Assembly: GCA_963556145.1 (NCBI GenBank)
Contig: OY744466.1
Coordinates: 3,472,001 to 3,536,000 of the forward strand
DNA length: 64,000 bases
Direction of reading: 5' to 3'
Source of the DNA: Hygrocybe punicea
Taxonomy: Eukaryota > Basidiomycota > Agaricomycetes > Agaricales > Hygrophoraceae
Part shown: positions 22,701-34,514 of the stretch, piece by piece
Position numbering within the stretch: position 1 is the first letter of the stretch
Layout of the letters: the number at the start of each line of letters is the position of its first letter
Made by a program: the position numbers and the translations under genes
The notes under the pieces: model-generated
What the model was told of the DNA's origin: nothing
What the model saw: only the letters and a program-made list of their open reading frames with translations
The model's database searches: none

Positions 22701-23992
22701 TCTAAACTCGACTGCTGTTTGGTAATAGATGGTGATTCTTTGCAGGTCTGTCCTAGTCATTGACCGTATACAACGCGTAACTTCCCTGCGCATGAACAGC
22801 TATGTCTCAATCTTTTCAGAAATGAATTCATTGAGATTGCAACCAAGCTCTCTGCTGTCGTCGCATGCCGTTGTTCGCCAACTCAAAAGGCTGATGTTGC
22901 GCGCCTCATTCGCAAACATACCAAGAAAAGAGTATGTTGCATAGGAGACGGCGGTAATGACGTCAGTATGATCCAGGCAGCAGACGTTGGTGCGTTACCA
23001 TCCTGTATCTGGATCTGATGCTTACATTTATATCAGGCGTTGGCATTGTGGGCAAGGAGGGCAAGCAGGCTTCCCTAGCTGCTGATTTCTCTGTCACACA
23101 ATTCAGTTTTCTGACGAAGCTTCTCCTGTGGCATGGTCGCAACTCTTATCGACGCTCAGCCAAACTAGCACAATTCGTCATTCATCGGGGGCTAATCATC
23201 TCCATAATGCAAGCAGTTTTTTCTGCCATCTTCTATTTTGCCCCGATAGCATTGTACCAAGGGTGGCTCATGGTTGGATATGCCACTATTTATACTATGG
23301 CGCCCGTGTTTTCATTAGTTCTAGACCGCGACGTTAGCGAGGACTTGGCATTGTTATACCCCGAGTTGTATAAGGAATTGACTAAGGTGAGCAAAATTAT
23401 TAGTTATTATTGTCGCCATTGCCTCGATCTCTGCTGTGTAGGGTCGAGCTCTATCGTACAAGACCTTTTTCCAGTGGCTGATGATCAGTATATATCAAGG
23501 TGTGTTTCTATAATTATTAAATTATGGATTGCCGTTCTTGAGTAAAGTTGCCCAAGGTGCTGCCATCATGATCATGTCGCTGGTGCTCTTTGAAAATGAA
23601 TTCTTGCACATCGTTTCAATATCGTTTACTTCCCTAATCCTCAACGAACTTATCATGGTTGCGTTGGAGATCACAACATGGTCAGTATACGTAAAACCTA
23701 TATGATCGATTTTTTTATAACCAGAATGCAGGCATTTATATATGGTAATCTCCGAAATTGTCACACTGTTCTTCTACATCATTAGTATCGCGTTCTTACC
23801 GGAATATTTCGGTGCGTCCTCATCTTGTTTCATCATCTGTCCTCATTCTCCAGGACAGACCTCTCATTCGTCGTCACTCTTGCATACGCGTGGAAAGTTG
23901 CGGCTATTGTCGCCATCAGCGCTCTTCCATTGTACATCATCAAGGTGATTCACGGCAGAATCTCACCCGCAGCTTCAAGTAAACTACTGTAA
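19729..23992 (+). CDS. NEO1: P4-type phospholipid-transporting ATPase (flippase), Neo1/ATP9 group
   Basis: Exon model: 19729..20022, 20074..20146, 20199..20357, 20406..20825, 20888..21171, 21220..21338, 21393..21553, 21610..21717, 21769..21884, 21933..22605, 22657..22745, 22800..22989, 23037..23386, 23442..23499, 23557..23680, 23732..23811, 23859..23992; 1,143 aa. All 17 exons keep phase. It flips aminophospholipids to the cytosolic leaflet in Golgi and endosomes. Landmarks are the first helix pair ([19 protein letters not shown]), phosphorylation motif DKTGT at about residue 495 followed by the Neo1-type [20 protein letters not shown], the nucleotide-binding KGAD region, hinge motif GDGGNDV at about 881-887, and the C-terminal membrane helices. 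Neo1-type P4-ATPases work without a Cdc50 partner. Intact. Confidence 0.92.
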
Positions 23993-24218
23993 ACCTCGTA
24001 ATTTCAAGAGGCCCAATATATTTTTATGTGAATGGTGTTTATGTGCTGGCCATGTGAAGTGCACTTTGTAGAAAGTGGTGGTGCCATCATTGCTTAAAAC
24101 CACCCATTTCCGTGCAATGAGCCGGTGACACTTAGCCAATATCGTACATGAAGTATTTGTTGCAGCAGTGGTTCGTAGACTCATTCCTGCCACACTATTT
24201 ACAACCACTACCGAACGT
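23993..24218. other. Convergent 3' spacer
   Basis: 226 bp between the ends of the flippase and P450 genes, serving as 3' UTRs of both. Nothing else seen. Confidence 0.5.
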
Positions 24219-26426
24219 TCAGTATCGCGGCCTAAGAACGGCAGGCAGAGCCCCTGTCTGCATCACAAAAAAGTCGCGAACGCTATCCTCCCAAGATGCC
24301 GGCTCAAACCCCTTCGCAGCAGTCACATCAAACCGCTGAAGGACGAAGCACACAACAGCGCGCATCTCCATGAGTGCGAAGTTCTTCCCGGCGCAGCCCA
24401 TCGGGCCTATTGAGAAGGGAATGAACGCACAGGGGTCGAGCTCCACTGGGTCCGTTTCCGCACTGGTCCCCACTGGATATTGGCGGAAATGGGCGGCGAG
24501 CCAGCGATCGGGCCAAAACTCGTCGGGGAAAGGAGAGAAATAGCGAGGATCTCGATGGAGTGAGTAAGTGTGGACGAGGGCTTGCGTGCATTCGGGGATG
24601 ATGCTGGATACCGTTGGGTGATGAATGGATCAGGGCTTGAACGGTATAATAATACTTACTGCGATCCCACCAATGTCTTGCCTTTCCCCGATCTTTGTGT
24701 ACCACTTAGCCCTGGAGGAAAGAGACGCATAGTTTCGTTGCTTGCGGCACACAAATATTATTTTTAGAATTACAAGGGCTCCCGAAAAACTTACAGGCAG
24801 GCATTCAGATATGGCATGTGTGCCAACCTAGACAGGTCAAGCAGGTCTTGTCTGGGTACTGGGAAATATGCATCGATTTCTGCCTGAAGCCGGTCGCAGC
24901 ATGAGGGGTGGCACAGCAAGTAGTGCCACAGACCTGCGAGCGTCCCAGAAGTGGTGTCGGAACCGGCAATGACTGCGAGTACACCATCGGCAACGACGTT
25001 GCGGATGAGAGGTCCTGCCGAGTCATCTTCGTCTGTCTGGGGTATCAACGTAATCATAGAGTGATCTCGTGTCATGGTCAGACAGCCATGGACACATTAC
25101 TCACGAGATGAAAGAAAAGATCTCGCTTCGTAGAGCCCCTTTGAATTCGGCGCTGCACATTCTCGCGCCCGAATTTTAAAATTCGCCTAGAAACTGCCCC
25201 TGATCCAGGTAGGCGTGTCAAGAAACGGAAGGCCCATGGAATTTGGCCAACGATGGCCATGAACCTTGAGAAAACATAGTAGGAACAACCAAAGAGAACA
25301 CAGGTCTAGTAATTCTCACGCGAGTTGACCCTCGAGTATGTGCCAGAGACCTTTGGAATCGTCCCCTTCTCGCATTAGACCGAAATCATGGCCAAATCTG
25401 AGCCGATAGAAACATATTGTTAGGAGTATTCATCCTCTAGAAATTGAATTCTTACTCACGACAGAGCACCCATGGTGTCAAAACTGTCAGTTAGAAATAT
25501 CACAAGGATGTTAGCAACAAGAACGAGGGTAAATGGCGGAACTGACGAGAAGTAACTCATCCAGGCAGCGATATCCAAGACTTCTCCCTGTCGTTTGTCT
25601 AGTGCGTCGACTAAATCTCGACATGAATTGACCACGATTTCCTCATAATCCTTCAACGCTGAACTGTTAAAGCCCCTGATCCAAGGCTTCCGGCGTTTAG
25701 CGTGCTCGATTGGGTCGCGGGTGGCGATAAGAGATGGGATAGCTTCCTTTCCACCCCGTCCATCCCAAACTACCAGTTTCAAATGTATAGCCGCCCAAAC
25801 CAAAAAAAAAAATCAAAATCAAAATGGGAATTGCACTCACAAGGGCCCTTGGGTAGGCCGTTTGGCCCCAACAAAGGTTGAACCGCGTCTACAGTACAGA
25901 AGGACAAGTCATTCGGACCTAAATGAATATATATATATATATCAGATATTGCTTCTTTTCGAATGGTGAGAAATGGCCGAAAGTCACCAATTCTGACTAC
26001 CTCGCCATAGCGATCATGTAGTTGCTTGTGATGCAGATACTGCTTTCCTCGCAACACGATCCAGACCAGTCTGAATTTGGAAAGCTTGTTCAGAAGCGGT
26101 CCGGGATACCTGGCCAAGGGGTGGAAAGGGGACAGGCGATACAGCGTGGTGCACAGGAGTATGATTGAGAAATAGGCGGAAAACGCAACTCCGGCCGCTC
26201 CAAGTATGGTGGTGAAATGTTCCCGGAGGGGAATGCTTAAAAGACCTGGGACCAAAACAAGAAGGGTTCCCAAAAGTATAGGGTTATTTGGTTCAAATGT
26301 TTTGAAGAGCAAGTAGGATGCCTAAGGGGGGGGGATGATCAGTAAGAGGACTATAAACAGAACGATATTCACAAAGCTGGTGCCAGCGATCAACATCTCC
26401 ACTTCGCGGATAGTCATATAATGCAT
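24219..26426 (-). CDS. Cytochrome P450 monooxygenase
   Basis: Exon model (right to left): 26426..26373, 26321..25988, 25918..25841, 25769..25547, 25483..25460, 25397..25320, 25264..25105, 25036..24795, 24740..24660, 24603..24219; 552 aa, all phases consistent, one exon only 24 nt. The N-terminus has two hydrophobic segments (ER anchor). Oxygen-binding I-helix AGSDTT is at about 341-346, K-helix ETMR at 400-403, the WPDRW version of the PERF motif follows, and the haem loop FSIGPMGCAG has Cys about 495. All hallmark residues are present, so an active class II microsomal enzyme is expected. Substrate and CYP family cannot be assigned from sequence alone. The ATG at 26426 is preferred because the next in-frame stretch upstream of exon 2 is closed by TAG. 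Convergent with NEO1. Confidence 0.88.
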
Positions 26427-26819
26427 GAGTGCTACAGGGGAAGCTTAAGAGCTTTGCTCAATCCTAAGTGCCACGAAGAGCTTTGAGCCTTTTGACTTGA
26501 AGATGCCACGGTGTTATGAGTATTTAAAGGACCCTACAGCCTATTCCCAGATGGTCAAGTCCCTGAGCATTTCCAATGGGGAGCCTGAGTTACTCACAAA
26601 TTTGGCCGCCGCCCGAGAACTCGAAATCTTCATTCTTGCGGCCTGCATTACGAAAAGAGGTTACGAAAAGAGGTTAGTATGAGGTAAGGCATGGTTCCAG
26701 TACCTTGGGCTACAACTTCAAGTTGAGCTGGTAATCAATCACACCTGCAGGAGGCGACAAGACTCAATCACTGGCAACGCTTCCGCACAAGAGAATCAGT
26801 TCCCGCAAGCTGGCAGACT
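26427..26819. other. P450 upstream region
   Basis: Holds the presumed P450 promoter. A 61-codon open frame at 26497-26682 shows no recognisable protein. Ends at the foldback element. Confidence 0.4.
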
Positions 26820-27621
26820 GCTTACAGCAGTTTTCATAAACATGCGGAAAAGTTGTAAAAAGATTTGAGGTGTAAAAATTTTGGACTTGGTGAAATTTCT
26901 CTTGTATCTCATGGAATACTGCATGGATTGAGATGGTTATAGAGGGAAAGTTGTGCTATTTCTTAAGGGCTTTCTACTCCTGTAATTACATTTGGACAAC
27001 ATTTAGTGTATGGTCAGTTGTAGATGAAATAACAGGGAAACCAGGTTTTTTTGAGACCCAAAATGATATTGTCAAATTATGGCATCAAATGAGCTCCTAT
27101 GAAGAAGATTGTAGGGAGAAAATTGTTCATTTTTTCAAGGGCTAGAAGTACATATACCGTGTTTTTCTTCATTTTTGTGTTTTGAGCCAATATTACATCA
27201 GTACTATTTTTGATTGCATTGGGATTAGAATAATGCAAGAATTATAAATATTGGCTCAAAACACAAAAATGAAGAAAAACACGGTATATGTACTTCTAGC
27301 CCTTGAAAAAATGAACAATTTTCTCCCTACAATCTTCTTCATAGGAGCTCATTTGATGCCATAATTTGACAATATCATTTTGGGTCTCAAAAAAACCTGG
27401 TTTCCCTGTTATTTCATCTACAACTGACCATACACTAAATATTGTCCAAATGTAATTACAGGAGTAGAAAGCCATTAAGAAATAGTACAACTTTCCCTCT
27501 ATAACCATCTCAATCCATGCAGTATTCCATGAGATACAAGAGAAATTTCACCAAGTCCAAAATATTTACACCTCAAATCTTTTTTCAACTTTTCCGCATG
27601 TTTATGAAAACCGCTGTAAGC
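26820..27621. mobile_element. Foldback element 2 (about 376-bp inverted arms)
   Basis: The left arm 26820-27195 is repeated inverted at 27246-27621 around a spacer of about 50 bp. Arms differ at only a handful of positions and start with GCTTACAGC(A/G)G. Each arm carries TTGTAGGGAGAAAA followed by TTTTTTCAAGGGCTAGAAG, the same module as in element 1 at 15.4 kb. Because of the symmetry, nearly the same 70-codon open frame appears on both strands (26933-27145 + and 27296-27508 -). No target duplication, start context or domain supports real coding. The very high arm identity suggests a young insertion, or gene conversion between arms. Lies between the P450 promoter and the FES1 3' end. Confidence 0.85.
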
Positions 27622-27789
27622 TTGTAACACCAAGTATTGAACGTTGAACGTTGAACCCTTGAAATAAGCTTGACTAACAAAATTCCTTGCATCTGTTTCT
27701 GATACAGTTTCTTTGAAGGAAAAAAACTGTCAGAGTGTGTGAGCCGGCACATTGAGAAGAAGCAATATATTAATCGAAGATGTCGTTCA

Positions 27790-29233
27790 TCACGGACAGG
27801 CAAGCTTTAACGCATTCATCTCATCAGGGCTGATTCCCCATTTCTCACTCAAACTGGCCTGATCGCTGGCGTTGACGTTGTTGCTCGGTTCCTCACCGGC
27901 AAAGAACCTTTGAAGCTCGCGCTTCTCCTCCGGCAAAAACCGCCCACAACAATCTACTGAATAGGTCCGTAGCAACCTAACGAACGACGAGAGGAATGGA
28001 AAAAATGGAAATGGAAAAAGAAGAAAAAAACGATTTGTTAGCTGTAGTTATTCTATTCGAGTGGACGGGGTGAATGTATCAGCAAACGAACCTGAGGATG
28101 TTCCCTTCCAGATCGACATCTCGTTCGCTTTCACCATCCGCGCCATATGGTATGGGTGTAGTGAGTGCAGAAATCAGTGCGCTGAGCAGTCCCCCCTGTT
28201 CGCGAAGGGCTTCGAGAGTGGCAGAGGATGTCTCCGTTGAGCTGGGGTCAGCAAGCATGGAAGCGTGAGAGTTGGCGTGCACATTGGACGGAGTGTTTGA
28301 TAAATGACGCTGCTGTCCATCAGCCGACGACTGGTTCTCGGTTTGAATTAGGAGGCTGTTGATTAAAAATACCGTTTTGCGCCGGACAGTAATATCTGAA
28401 TCTAATGGGGAAAGGGGGGGGCACAAATAAATCTCCAGGTCTTTGTTTCTGATTTGGGATGGAAACTGGCAAAAAGCAAACCTTCTAATGCAGTACGAAG
28501 ACAAGCCCAGCCACCTGCAGCACTGAACGCTTCTACAGCAGCGGAGTTGTGTTTCAGGAGACCAGAAAGCGCGTAAACAGCCTTTGATCGTGTCTGATGG
28601 GAATTCGAGGGAGATAATAGAACGAGGAGGTCGGACAAGGGAGAGATAGACAGGTACTGGTAGGCAGGGGGGTGGGGTGGGGTGGGGTGGGGGAGGGCAT
28701 GCTTCAGCAACCTATGCATATAAACCGAGAGTAAGAAAATAACTTGCAGCGTTTTGGGCAGAAGGATTATTTTGAACGGCAGTTCCGATGACCCAAAGTG
28801 TTTGCATTTTTATGGCGTCGGGGACAGAGGGGGATCTCAGTAAATCCTGAAGAGGTCCCCACATGTTGAGTTTTTCGAGATCTACATGGCGTTATTATAT
28901 ATATTATCGAAAGACCACTTTCGTTTTTCAAAGGGACTTGCCATTTGCATTATCGATATTCTCGATCAGCTATAATCGAGGGTGTGATTGGGCAAAGACG
29001 GTCTGTTGAACTCAAGGACTCACCATCTCCAAACTATCCAATGCGTCCACCCTCTCGTCATCCCCTCGTTCATCGTCCACGGCAACCGCCAACGCATTCT
29101 TCATCAATACCGAGTCCGGCTTGCCCAAAATATGGTCGATGATAGCAGGGTCCAGGTCATTTCGCGGTTGGGGTGGTTGATGAAGACCATCATTTGTGGA
29201 GTTCTCAACGCCCCAGCGAAGTAGCGATTGCAT
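27790..29233 (-). CDS. FES1: Hsp70 nucleotide exchange factor Fes1
   Basis: Exon model (right to left): 29233..29024, 28969..28942, 28881..28748, 28656..28482, 28401..28092, 27976..27790; 347 aa. Fes1 is an armadillo-repeat exchange factor that releases ADP from cytosolic Hsp70 (Ssa) and helps degrade misfolded proteins. Family marks are the N-terminus MQSLLRWGVENS, PAIIDHILGKPD, LIENIDNANDLEKLNMWGPL and QTLWVIGTAVQNNPSAQNA, then armadillo repeats and a longer than usual insert with low-complexity Ser/Asn/His before RTYSVDCCGRFLPEEKRELQ. Introns 2 (28882-28941) and 3 (28657-28747) both need GC donors (GCAAGT) to keep phase. Intron 3 also carries a CCCCA repeat. Intact. Confidence 0.88.
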
Positions 29234-29645
29234 TTCAAAGGTAGGTCCAGAAATTTCACAATAATAATATTGTACAGCAGTGATAGCTAAGTGGAATACA
29301 GGTTAGCCATCACTTTATAAGGCAGGACGTTCTTGTGTTTTTGCCCGGCAAATATTATAACGGGATGTAGAAATAAGTTACATAGAATAATTATTTAAGA
29401 AATCAAAAAGAAAAAATGTTGGCGAAAAAACGAATACTACTGATAAACAATTAAAAGGTGGATAGCACGTAGAGGTAACGAACGTTGTTGGGTGCACCGA
29501 ACAGTCAGGAGACCTCCATGCAGAAACAGGGAGTGGCGATGGGCGGAGTAAACGGAAAGTTGCGCAGAGGACGACGGGGAGAATGGAAGGTGTAGCCGGA
29601 GTGTGGTCCGGGTGTCGTAAAAAAGCGCCAACCTTAGCCGGGCAC
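29234..29645. other. HPC2-FES1 intergenic
   Basis: 412 bp between same-strand genes: FES1 promoter and HPC2 3' UTR. Nothing further seen. Confidence 0.45.
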
Positions 29646-31909
29646 TCAACTCTCATTCTCCATCGCTTCTTTCTCAAGCCGCTTCTTCATAGAACTCACT
29701 GCACAACCCCGCAAAACAAAATGTCAGCAAAATCTACCCCCTGTCGGAAACACAAGCAAAAATGTCACACGAACCTTCCCGGGAAATCTGACCCGACGAC
29801 ATCCAGCCCTCCGGAAACGCACCCACGATCTATACAACCCCACATGAGCAGCAAGTGGCACACAAGCCTCGGCGACGTACCTTCTGATACAGCACCTTCC
29901 TCAGCCCCTGCTCGCTGACCTGCACGGTGACACCTTCCAACGAACTACATTCACCAGTCTATGTTAGCACACGTGCACATATGCCAGCAGCGGCATCACG
30001 CACTTCTTCTCGTTTTCCAGCCGACAGACCTCGTTGCTCAACGCCACAAGCCGCCACACGATCACCTTCATCGCATCTGTCAAGCGGTACCGCCGTGAGG
30101 GTGGGTGAGGTTCCTTGGTAGCATCCTTCGGCGGGTTATCCTGCTCCATCCCGCTGCCAGCATCGTCTGGGTGCTTGCCATCGGCACTGGCGCCTTCGGC
30201 GTCAGGGGCACCTGCCCCCGCATCGGCCTCGGCTCTTGCCTTCTCCTGCTTTTTCTCTGTGGTGAGTTGGTTGGTTGTGTAGTCAGATTTATCCCGGTGG
30301 GGTAGCCCCGTAACAGAAGGCGCCACGCACCCCATAGCACGACTGCCTTCTCCCACTCCTCCTGCGCCTTGGCGAACCCGTCCTTTGTGAGTGTGGCAAG
30401 CTCGTCGAGCAGCGCGTCCTGACGCTCGGTGAGTATGCGGGTGTGGTCTGCGAAGACGGTTCGCTTGATGAGCTTCTGCAATCCATCAGTCATGTCAGTT
30501 TGTCAGTGTAGCTGTCTGCGATACGCGCAGAGAAAGAAAGGGACTGACGGTCATGGTGAACTTGTTGTATGGGAAGAGGATAGGCATAAGGTTGAAGAAG
30601 TGCTCGTCATACTCGTCGAGAACGACAGCCTTGATAGCGACATCCAACAGCACAGGCTTGATGGCGGGTGGGAACTTGCCCTTGACCTCCCAAGATTCTG
30701 GGTGTCGGATGGGTGAGAGGCAGCAGTGAGCACGCTACCAAGGCTAGACGGACCTTTGGAGATGGCGAGCTTGAGCACGTCGATGGCGGCTTGGAGGTCA
30801 GGATGGAAGGAGTGCTACCAAGAGACGTCAGTATGGTGCAAGGGACGACGAGGAGGAGGAGAAGTGGACACACGACGTCGACGATCTTTCGCTTCTTGCC
30901 ACCCTCGACGATAGTGAGATAGCGTTTCCGCTTGTGGCCGGGTCGGTCTTCGTCCTCAGAGAGGAGGGCGATAGGGGAATCTCGTGTGCCTTCCTGTTGT
31001 ACGGTGGACAGGACTGCGGCAGAAGCCGAGGGCTCTCCTGGAGGGTTTCTTTTCGACTTGGGCTTTTTGGGTGTCCTTGGAGAGATATGTCAGCCAGAGA
31101 TGCGAAAGGGCTAGAGGGGTGCACACACTTGTCCTTGAGGAGAGCCACTTCACCGCTGGACACGTAGAAACCCTGCTGTTTTGTCTGTGCAAAGTAAGTT
31201 CGTTCGTCGACGGCGAGCTCGGAGTCGTCGATGAAGGGGTCGGCGAGGTCGTAGTACTCGGCACCTATATTTTTCTTCTGCATACGTGTCAGTGGAAGGA
31301 CAAGAGGATGAAAGGAAAGATATGGACTCTTTTCTTTGGTTTTGGTTTGTCTTTGTCTTTGTCTTTGTCTTTGTCGGGATCATCGTCTGCTTCGCTGTCG
31401 CTGGTATCCCGCTTTGCGAGGACGGGCGTAGGTGGACGTTGTCCTGTAGCTTTAGCAATTCTGGAAATGTCGACATCATAATTGTCGGGGCCACCGAGTG
31501 TGATTTCGAGACGGATTGTTTGGAGTGGTGGGGGTGGAGGGGGCGGGGATGGGGATGGAGAGCGTGGGCGAGGTCTAGCAGACTTGGGTTTTGTAACGGC
31601 AGCTGAGCCGGGTTTGGCCGATGAGGAAAGTTTTTGTTTTAATGGTGGATCGAGGTGGTCGTCGGGGTGGTCGAGGATGGGTACGGGAGCCGGTCGGTCC
31701 GAGTCGGTGTCGAGGCCGAGGATGTGGGGGGGGATGGAGGATGTACGGCTTGAGTGGGACGGGGGCGGGGGTGAAGCGAGGTCTGGGTCTGGGTCGAGGG
31801 GAGAAGAGGATTTGCGGGGAATCTGGTGGAAAGGAAACATCTCGACATCGGAGGACATTTTGTTGGACGGGGAAAATTGGGGTGAGACGGGTTGAGCTGT
31901 TTCAGTCAT
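29646..31909 (-). CDS. HPC2: HIR histone chaperone complex subunit, Hpc2/ubinuclein family
   Basis: Exon model (right to left): 31909..31328, 31277..31129, 31075..30874, 30814..30754, 30697..30549, 30475..30331, 30256..30004, 29944..29881, 29829..29775, 29698..29646; 570 aa, all phases consistent. Signature Hpc2-related domain KKNIGAEYYDLADPFIDDSE at about 195-213, preceded by a Ser/Pro-rich disordered region with a poly-Lys/Asp stretch. It is followed by a ubinuclein middle region (HPDLQAAIDVLKLAIS, PILFPYNKFTMTKLIKR, LLDELATLTKDGFAKAQEEW) and a helical C-terminus. The family deposits H3.3-type H3-H4 outside S phase together with Hir1/Hir2/Hir3 in the nucleus. Intron 1 (31278-31327) uses a weak GTCCAT donor. 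Intact. Confidence 0.85.
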
Positions 31910-32737
31910 TTTTTATTATATTTTATTCATATTTTATTGTCTTCGGGTCGCAAAGTAACCAGCAAACTGTTCGTGTCTTCAGCCCCGTCGTGCTGTAACT
32001 CACAGTCGTGGCACATGTACATGTACAAGCCTACAGCTACATGTACAGCTACACTACAACGGAATGTCCGTTTACCGTGACCAATTGCAAGAGACCAAGA
32101 GGATTCTGGTACTACCACATATAAGGCAAGGGGTGCGTGGGAAGTCGGTACAACCCGTTGGTTTTTTGCGAACGTTCAACGTTGGTCAGTGCTACAATGC
32201 AGTCCAATACAGTGAGTGTTCCCTTCGCTTCGTCCAACCATGCTGGTGATGATCTACACAATCCATACTTTACCACATTCCGAATTCAAAATGTGGACAA
32301 AACTACAGATTTCAGCCTTGTCTGAAGCATTTTATTTCCGTCTTTACATTTCATCCGCGAACCGGTACTGATGCCTACTATCAATTGTCCTGCAGATCGG
32401 TGCGTGTTTGGCTTTTGCTGCTCCCTGTCTTGATGAAATCCTATCGATGGGCGGACTGATGCGCTCTGCCCATACAAGGCCTCTCGGTGTACAATGGAGG
32501 CGGGGCATGGCTTGTTGAGATACATCGAATACCTGAATCTTTTCTGCTCTCTCTCTGTGCCTCATCAAGCTGGCTCATCAAGCTGACTCAAAACTTTCTT
32601 TCAGGACAGCCAAATGGGTGTAAAGTCCGAGTGTAGAATTGATTTTCCTGGACTCGTGATCTCTGATCAGAACAGAATTTGTACATAACACGCAATCCCA
32701 CATCTTCTCCCGTTGTTCACAGCGTTCCTGAAGCCTG
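31910..32737. other. Divergent promoter region
   Basis: About 830 bp between divergently transcribed HPC2 and a membrane-protein gene, probably a bidirectional promoter. 32010-32060 has clustered TACATGTACA palindromic words (four ACATGTAC-type sites in 50 bp), the only notable motif. Confidence 0.45.
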
Positions 32738-34354
32738 ATGGCTGTAAAGGCTACTCTTGCTGCTGTTCCCTGGAAAAAGTGGTCGTCTCCCATGGCCAAT
32801 TCGAATTCACCAAACTTGCTCGACTACGATCACGACTCGGACCAGCACCGCCCAATTCTCCACCTTGACATCACTTCCCCGCTCTCACTTTCAGAACCTA
32901 CCCCGACCCAGTTATATGGATCCACACGGATCGGTGAAGGCTCGAGCTCCATAGGTTCTTCAATCATGGCCCGGAGGGACAGTCTCTCAAGGGTACTCGA
33001 AGAGGAACCCGCTGCCGATGACGGACAAGGTTCTTTGGTCGATGAGGATGAGGATGAAGAGTGGGAGTTGGAGAAGCAAGGCTTGTACAAAGGTCACGTC
33101 CAACTTGCCGTTGCCCGCCAGAACTCAAACCTCATACCCAATACAGGATCATATTTCCGAATAGTTGCCCTGTACACTCTCGTCCCGCTCTCTTCTGCGT
33201 TCGCATTCGTGCTTCTCATATTGCTTCAGGTCTTCGTCTTTCCTCTCCAACTTCCAGAGTCCTACCCCCATCCAAAATACTTCCCCTTTCCTCTCCCCGA
33301 GCTCCTCGCATCGGCCTCTCTCTGGTCCCTCTCTCACCTACTCCGAATTCCACTGCACTCTATCTTCTTTTACCTTGCTCGCTCACCCACACCTGCTGTC
33401 TTGCTTTCGACCTTCTTTCATGTAATTTTGCATAATCTCCTTCGCCTGGCTGCTCTCCCCCTTCTGTTGCTCCGCCACCACATGGTCTATCTTTACCCGA
33501 CCTGGCATGACCCTTCTTTCCGTCGTGTTTGGTGGATCGCTCTGGGCTGGAGCTTCGCAGAAGTCGTCGTGGGAATTACCCAAGGATACGAACAAATCTC
33601 CCTCTATCGCGATGCTCTAGTGCCAGGGGGCAGGGATGAGGAACTTTTGGTCCCGTGGCTTCAAAGCAATTCGGCTCGCATCGTAACATCTCCGACCAGT
33701 AGACCAGTTCGCGGATCAAACTTACCACCGACAGCGCGTTGCGAGGCCAAGGGAAAACAAACAAGATTGCCAGAAGCCGACAGTCGTGTTGACGACCCCC
33801 AGAGTAATGGAGAGCCCAATACGCATATGTCAAAGCAATGCCTCCTTGATAGCGCCCTGCGGGTACAGGTCGACCGTGACCTTGACCATCTGATGATGTT
33901 GAAAGCAAGAGAAGAGCTGGAGGAGGTGTATGGGATTCCCTTCATTGTACGTCCATCTATATATTTCGTCTCTTCTTTCTTCACGCCCCGTTTCTCGTGC
34001 ATATCATAGAGGGTCCCAGTGTTCATCTCCTGTCTCCTCCGTCTCAACTCTATCATTCTCTCTCTAGGCCTCACCCTTCTCCTCTCCGCATCGTATCTCC
34101 GCTCTTCGATATCGCGTTCAGATTCCCTGTCATCTCATCCACCGCACAAAACACACTTCGAGAAGCACATCTCCACGAACCAGTCCTTCTACATAACGTT
34201 CCCCATCATTGTGGCACTCCATCTGTTCCTCTCCTTCCTGCACACACCGTTGGTTCTGCCGCGCATCGGCGTGCATACATCAGCGTATGTGGGCTTGTTG
34301 GTCGGGCTGGGTTGCTTTTTCGCTGGACTGGGGGTGTGGGAAGCACTTTCGTAG
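32738..34354 (+). CDS. Conserved multi-pass membrane protein, function unknown
   Basis: Exons 32738..33946 and 34010..34354; 517 aa. The intron is 63 nt (GTACGT...CATAG) in phase 0. Residues 1-130 are disordered and acidic (DEDEDEEWELE). Hydrophobic helices start at about 141-166, a cluster of Leu-rich helices follows to about 260, then a conserved-looking WWIALGWSFAEVVVGITQGY segment. A hydrophilic loop spans about 300-400, and exon 2 adds two or three more helices and ends GLGVWEALS. I do not recognise the family. An alternative start at 32792 has a good context (CCCATGG) and would shorten the protein by 18 residues. Intact. Confidence 0.7.
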
Positions 34355-34514
34355 CTTCTCCTTGTATTCGTCCTTGAATCATAGCCAAAATATTCATACT
34401 CTCTTGTCGAGTTCACTGATGACGCTCGTTGGAAGAGTATCAATAAATTATTTGCCACTTGGAGACCTTGCATCGAAGGAGATAATACAACATACTAGCA
34501 CGTCCAAGAAATGG

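Noticed and set aside
33061..33435. Antisense and alternate frames inside the membrane-protein gene
   Set aside because: Shadows of the Leu-rich coding sequence at 32738-33946.
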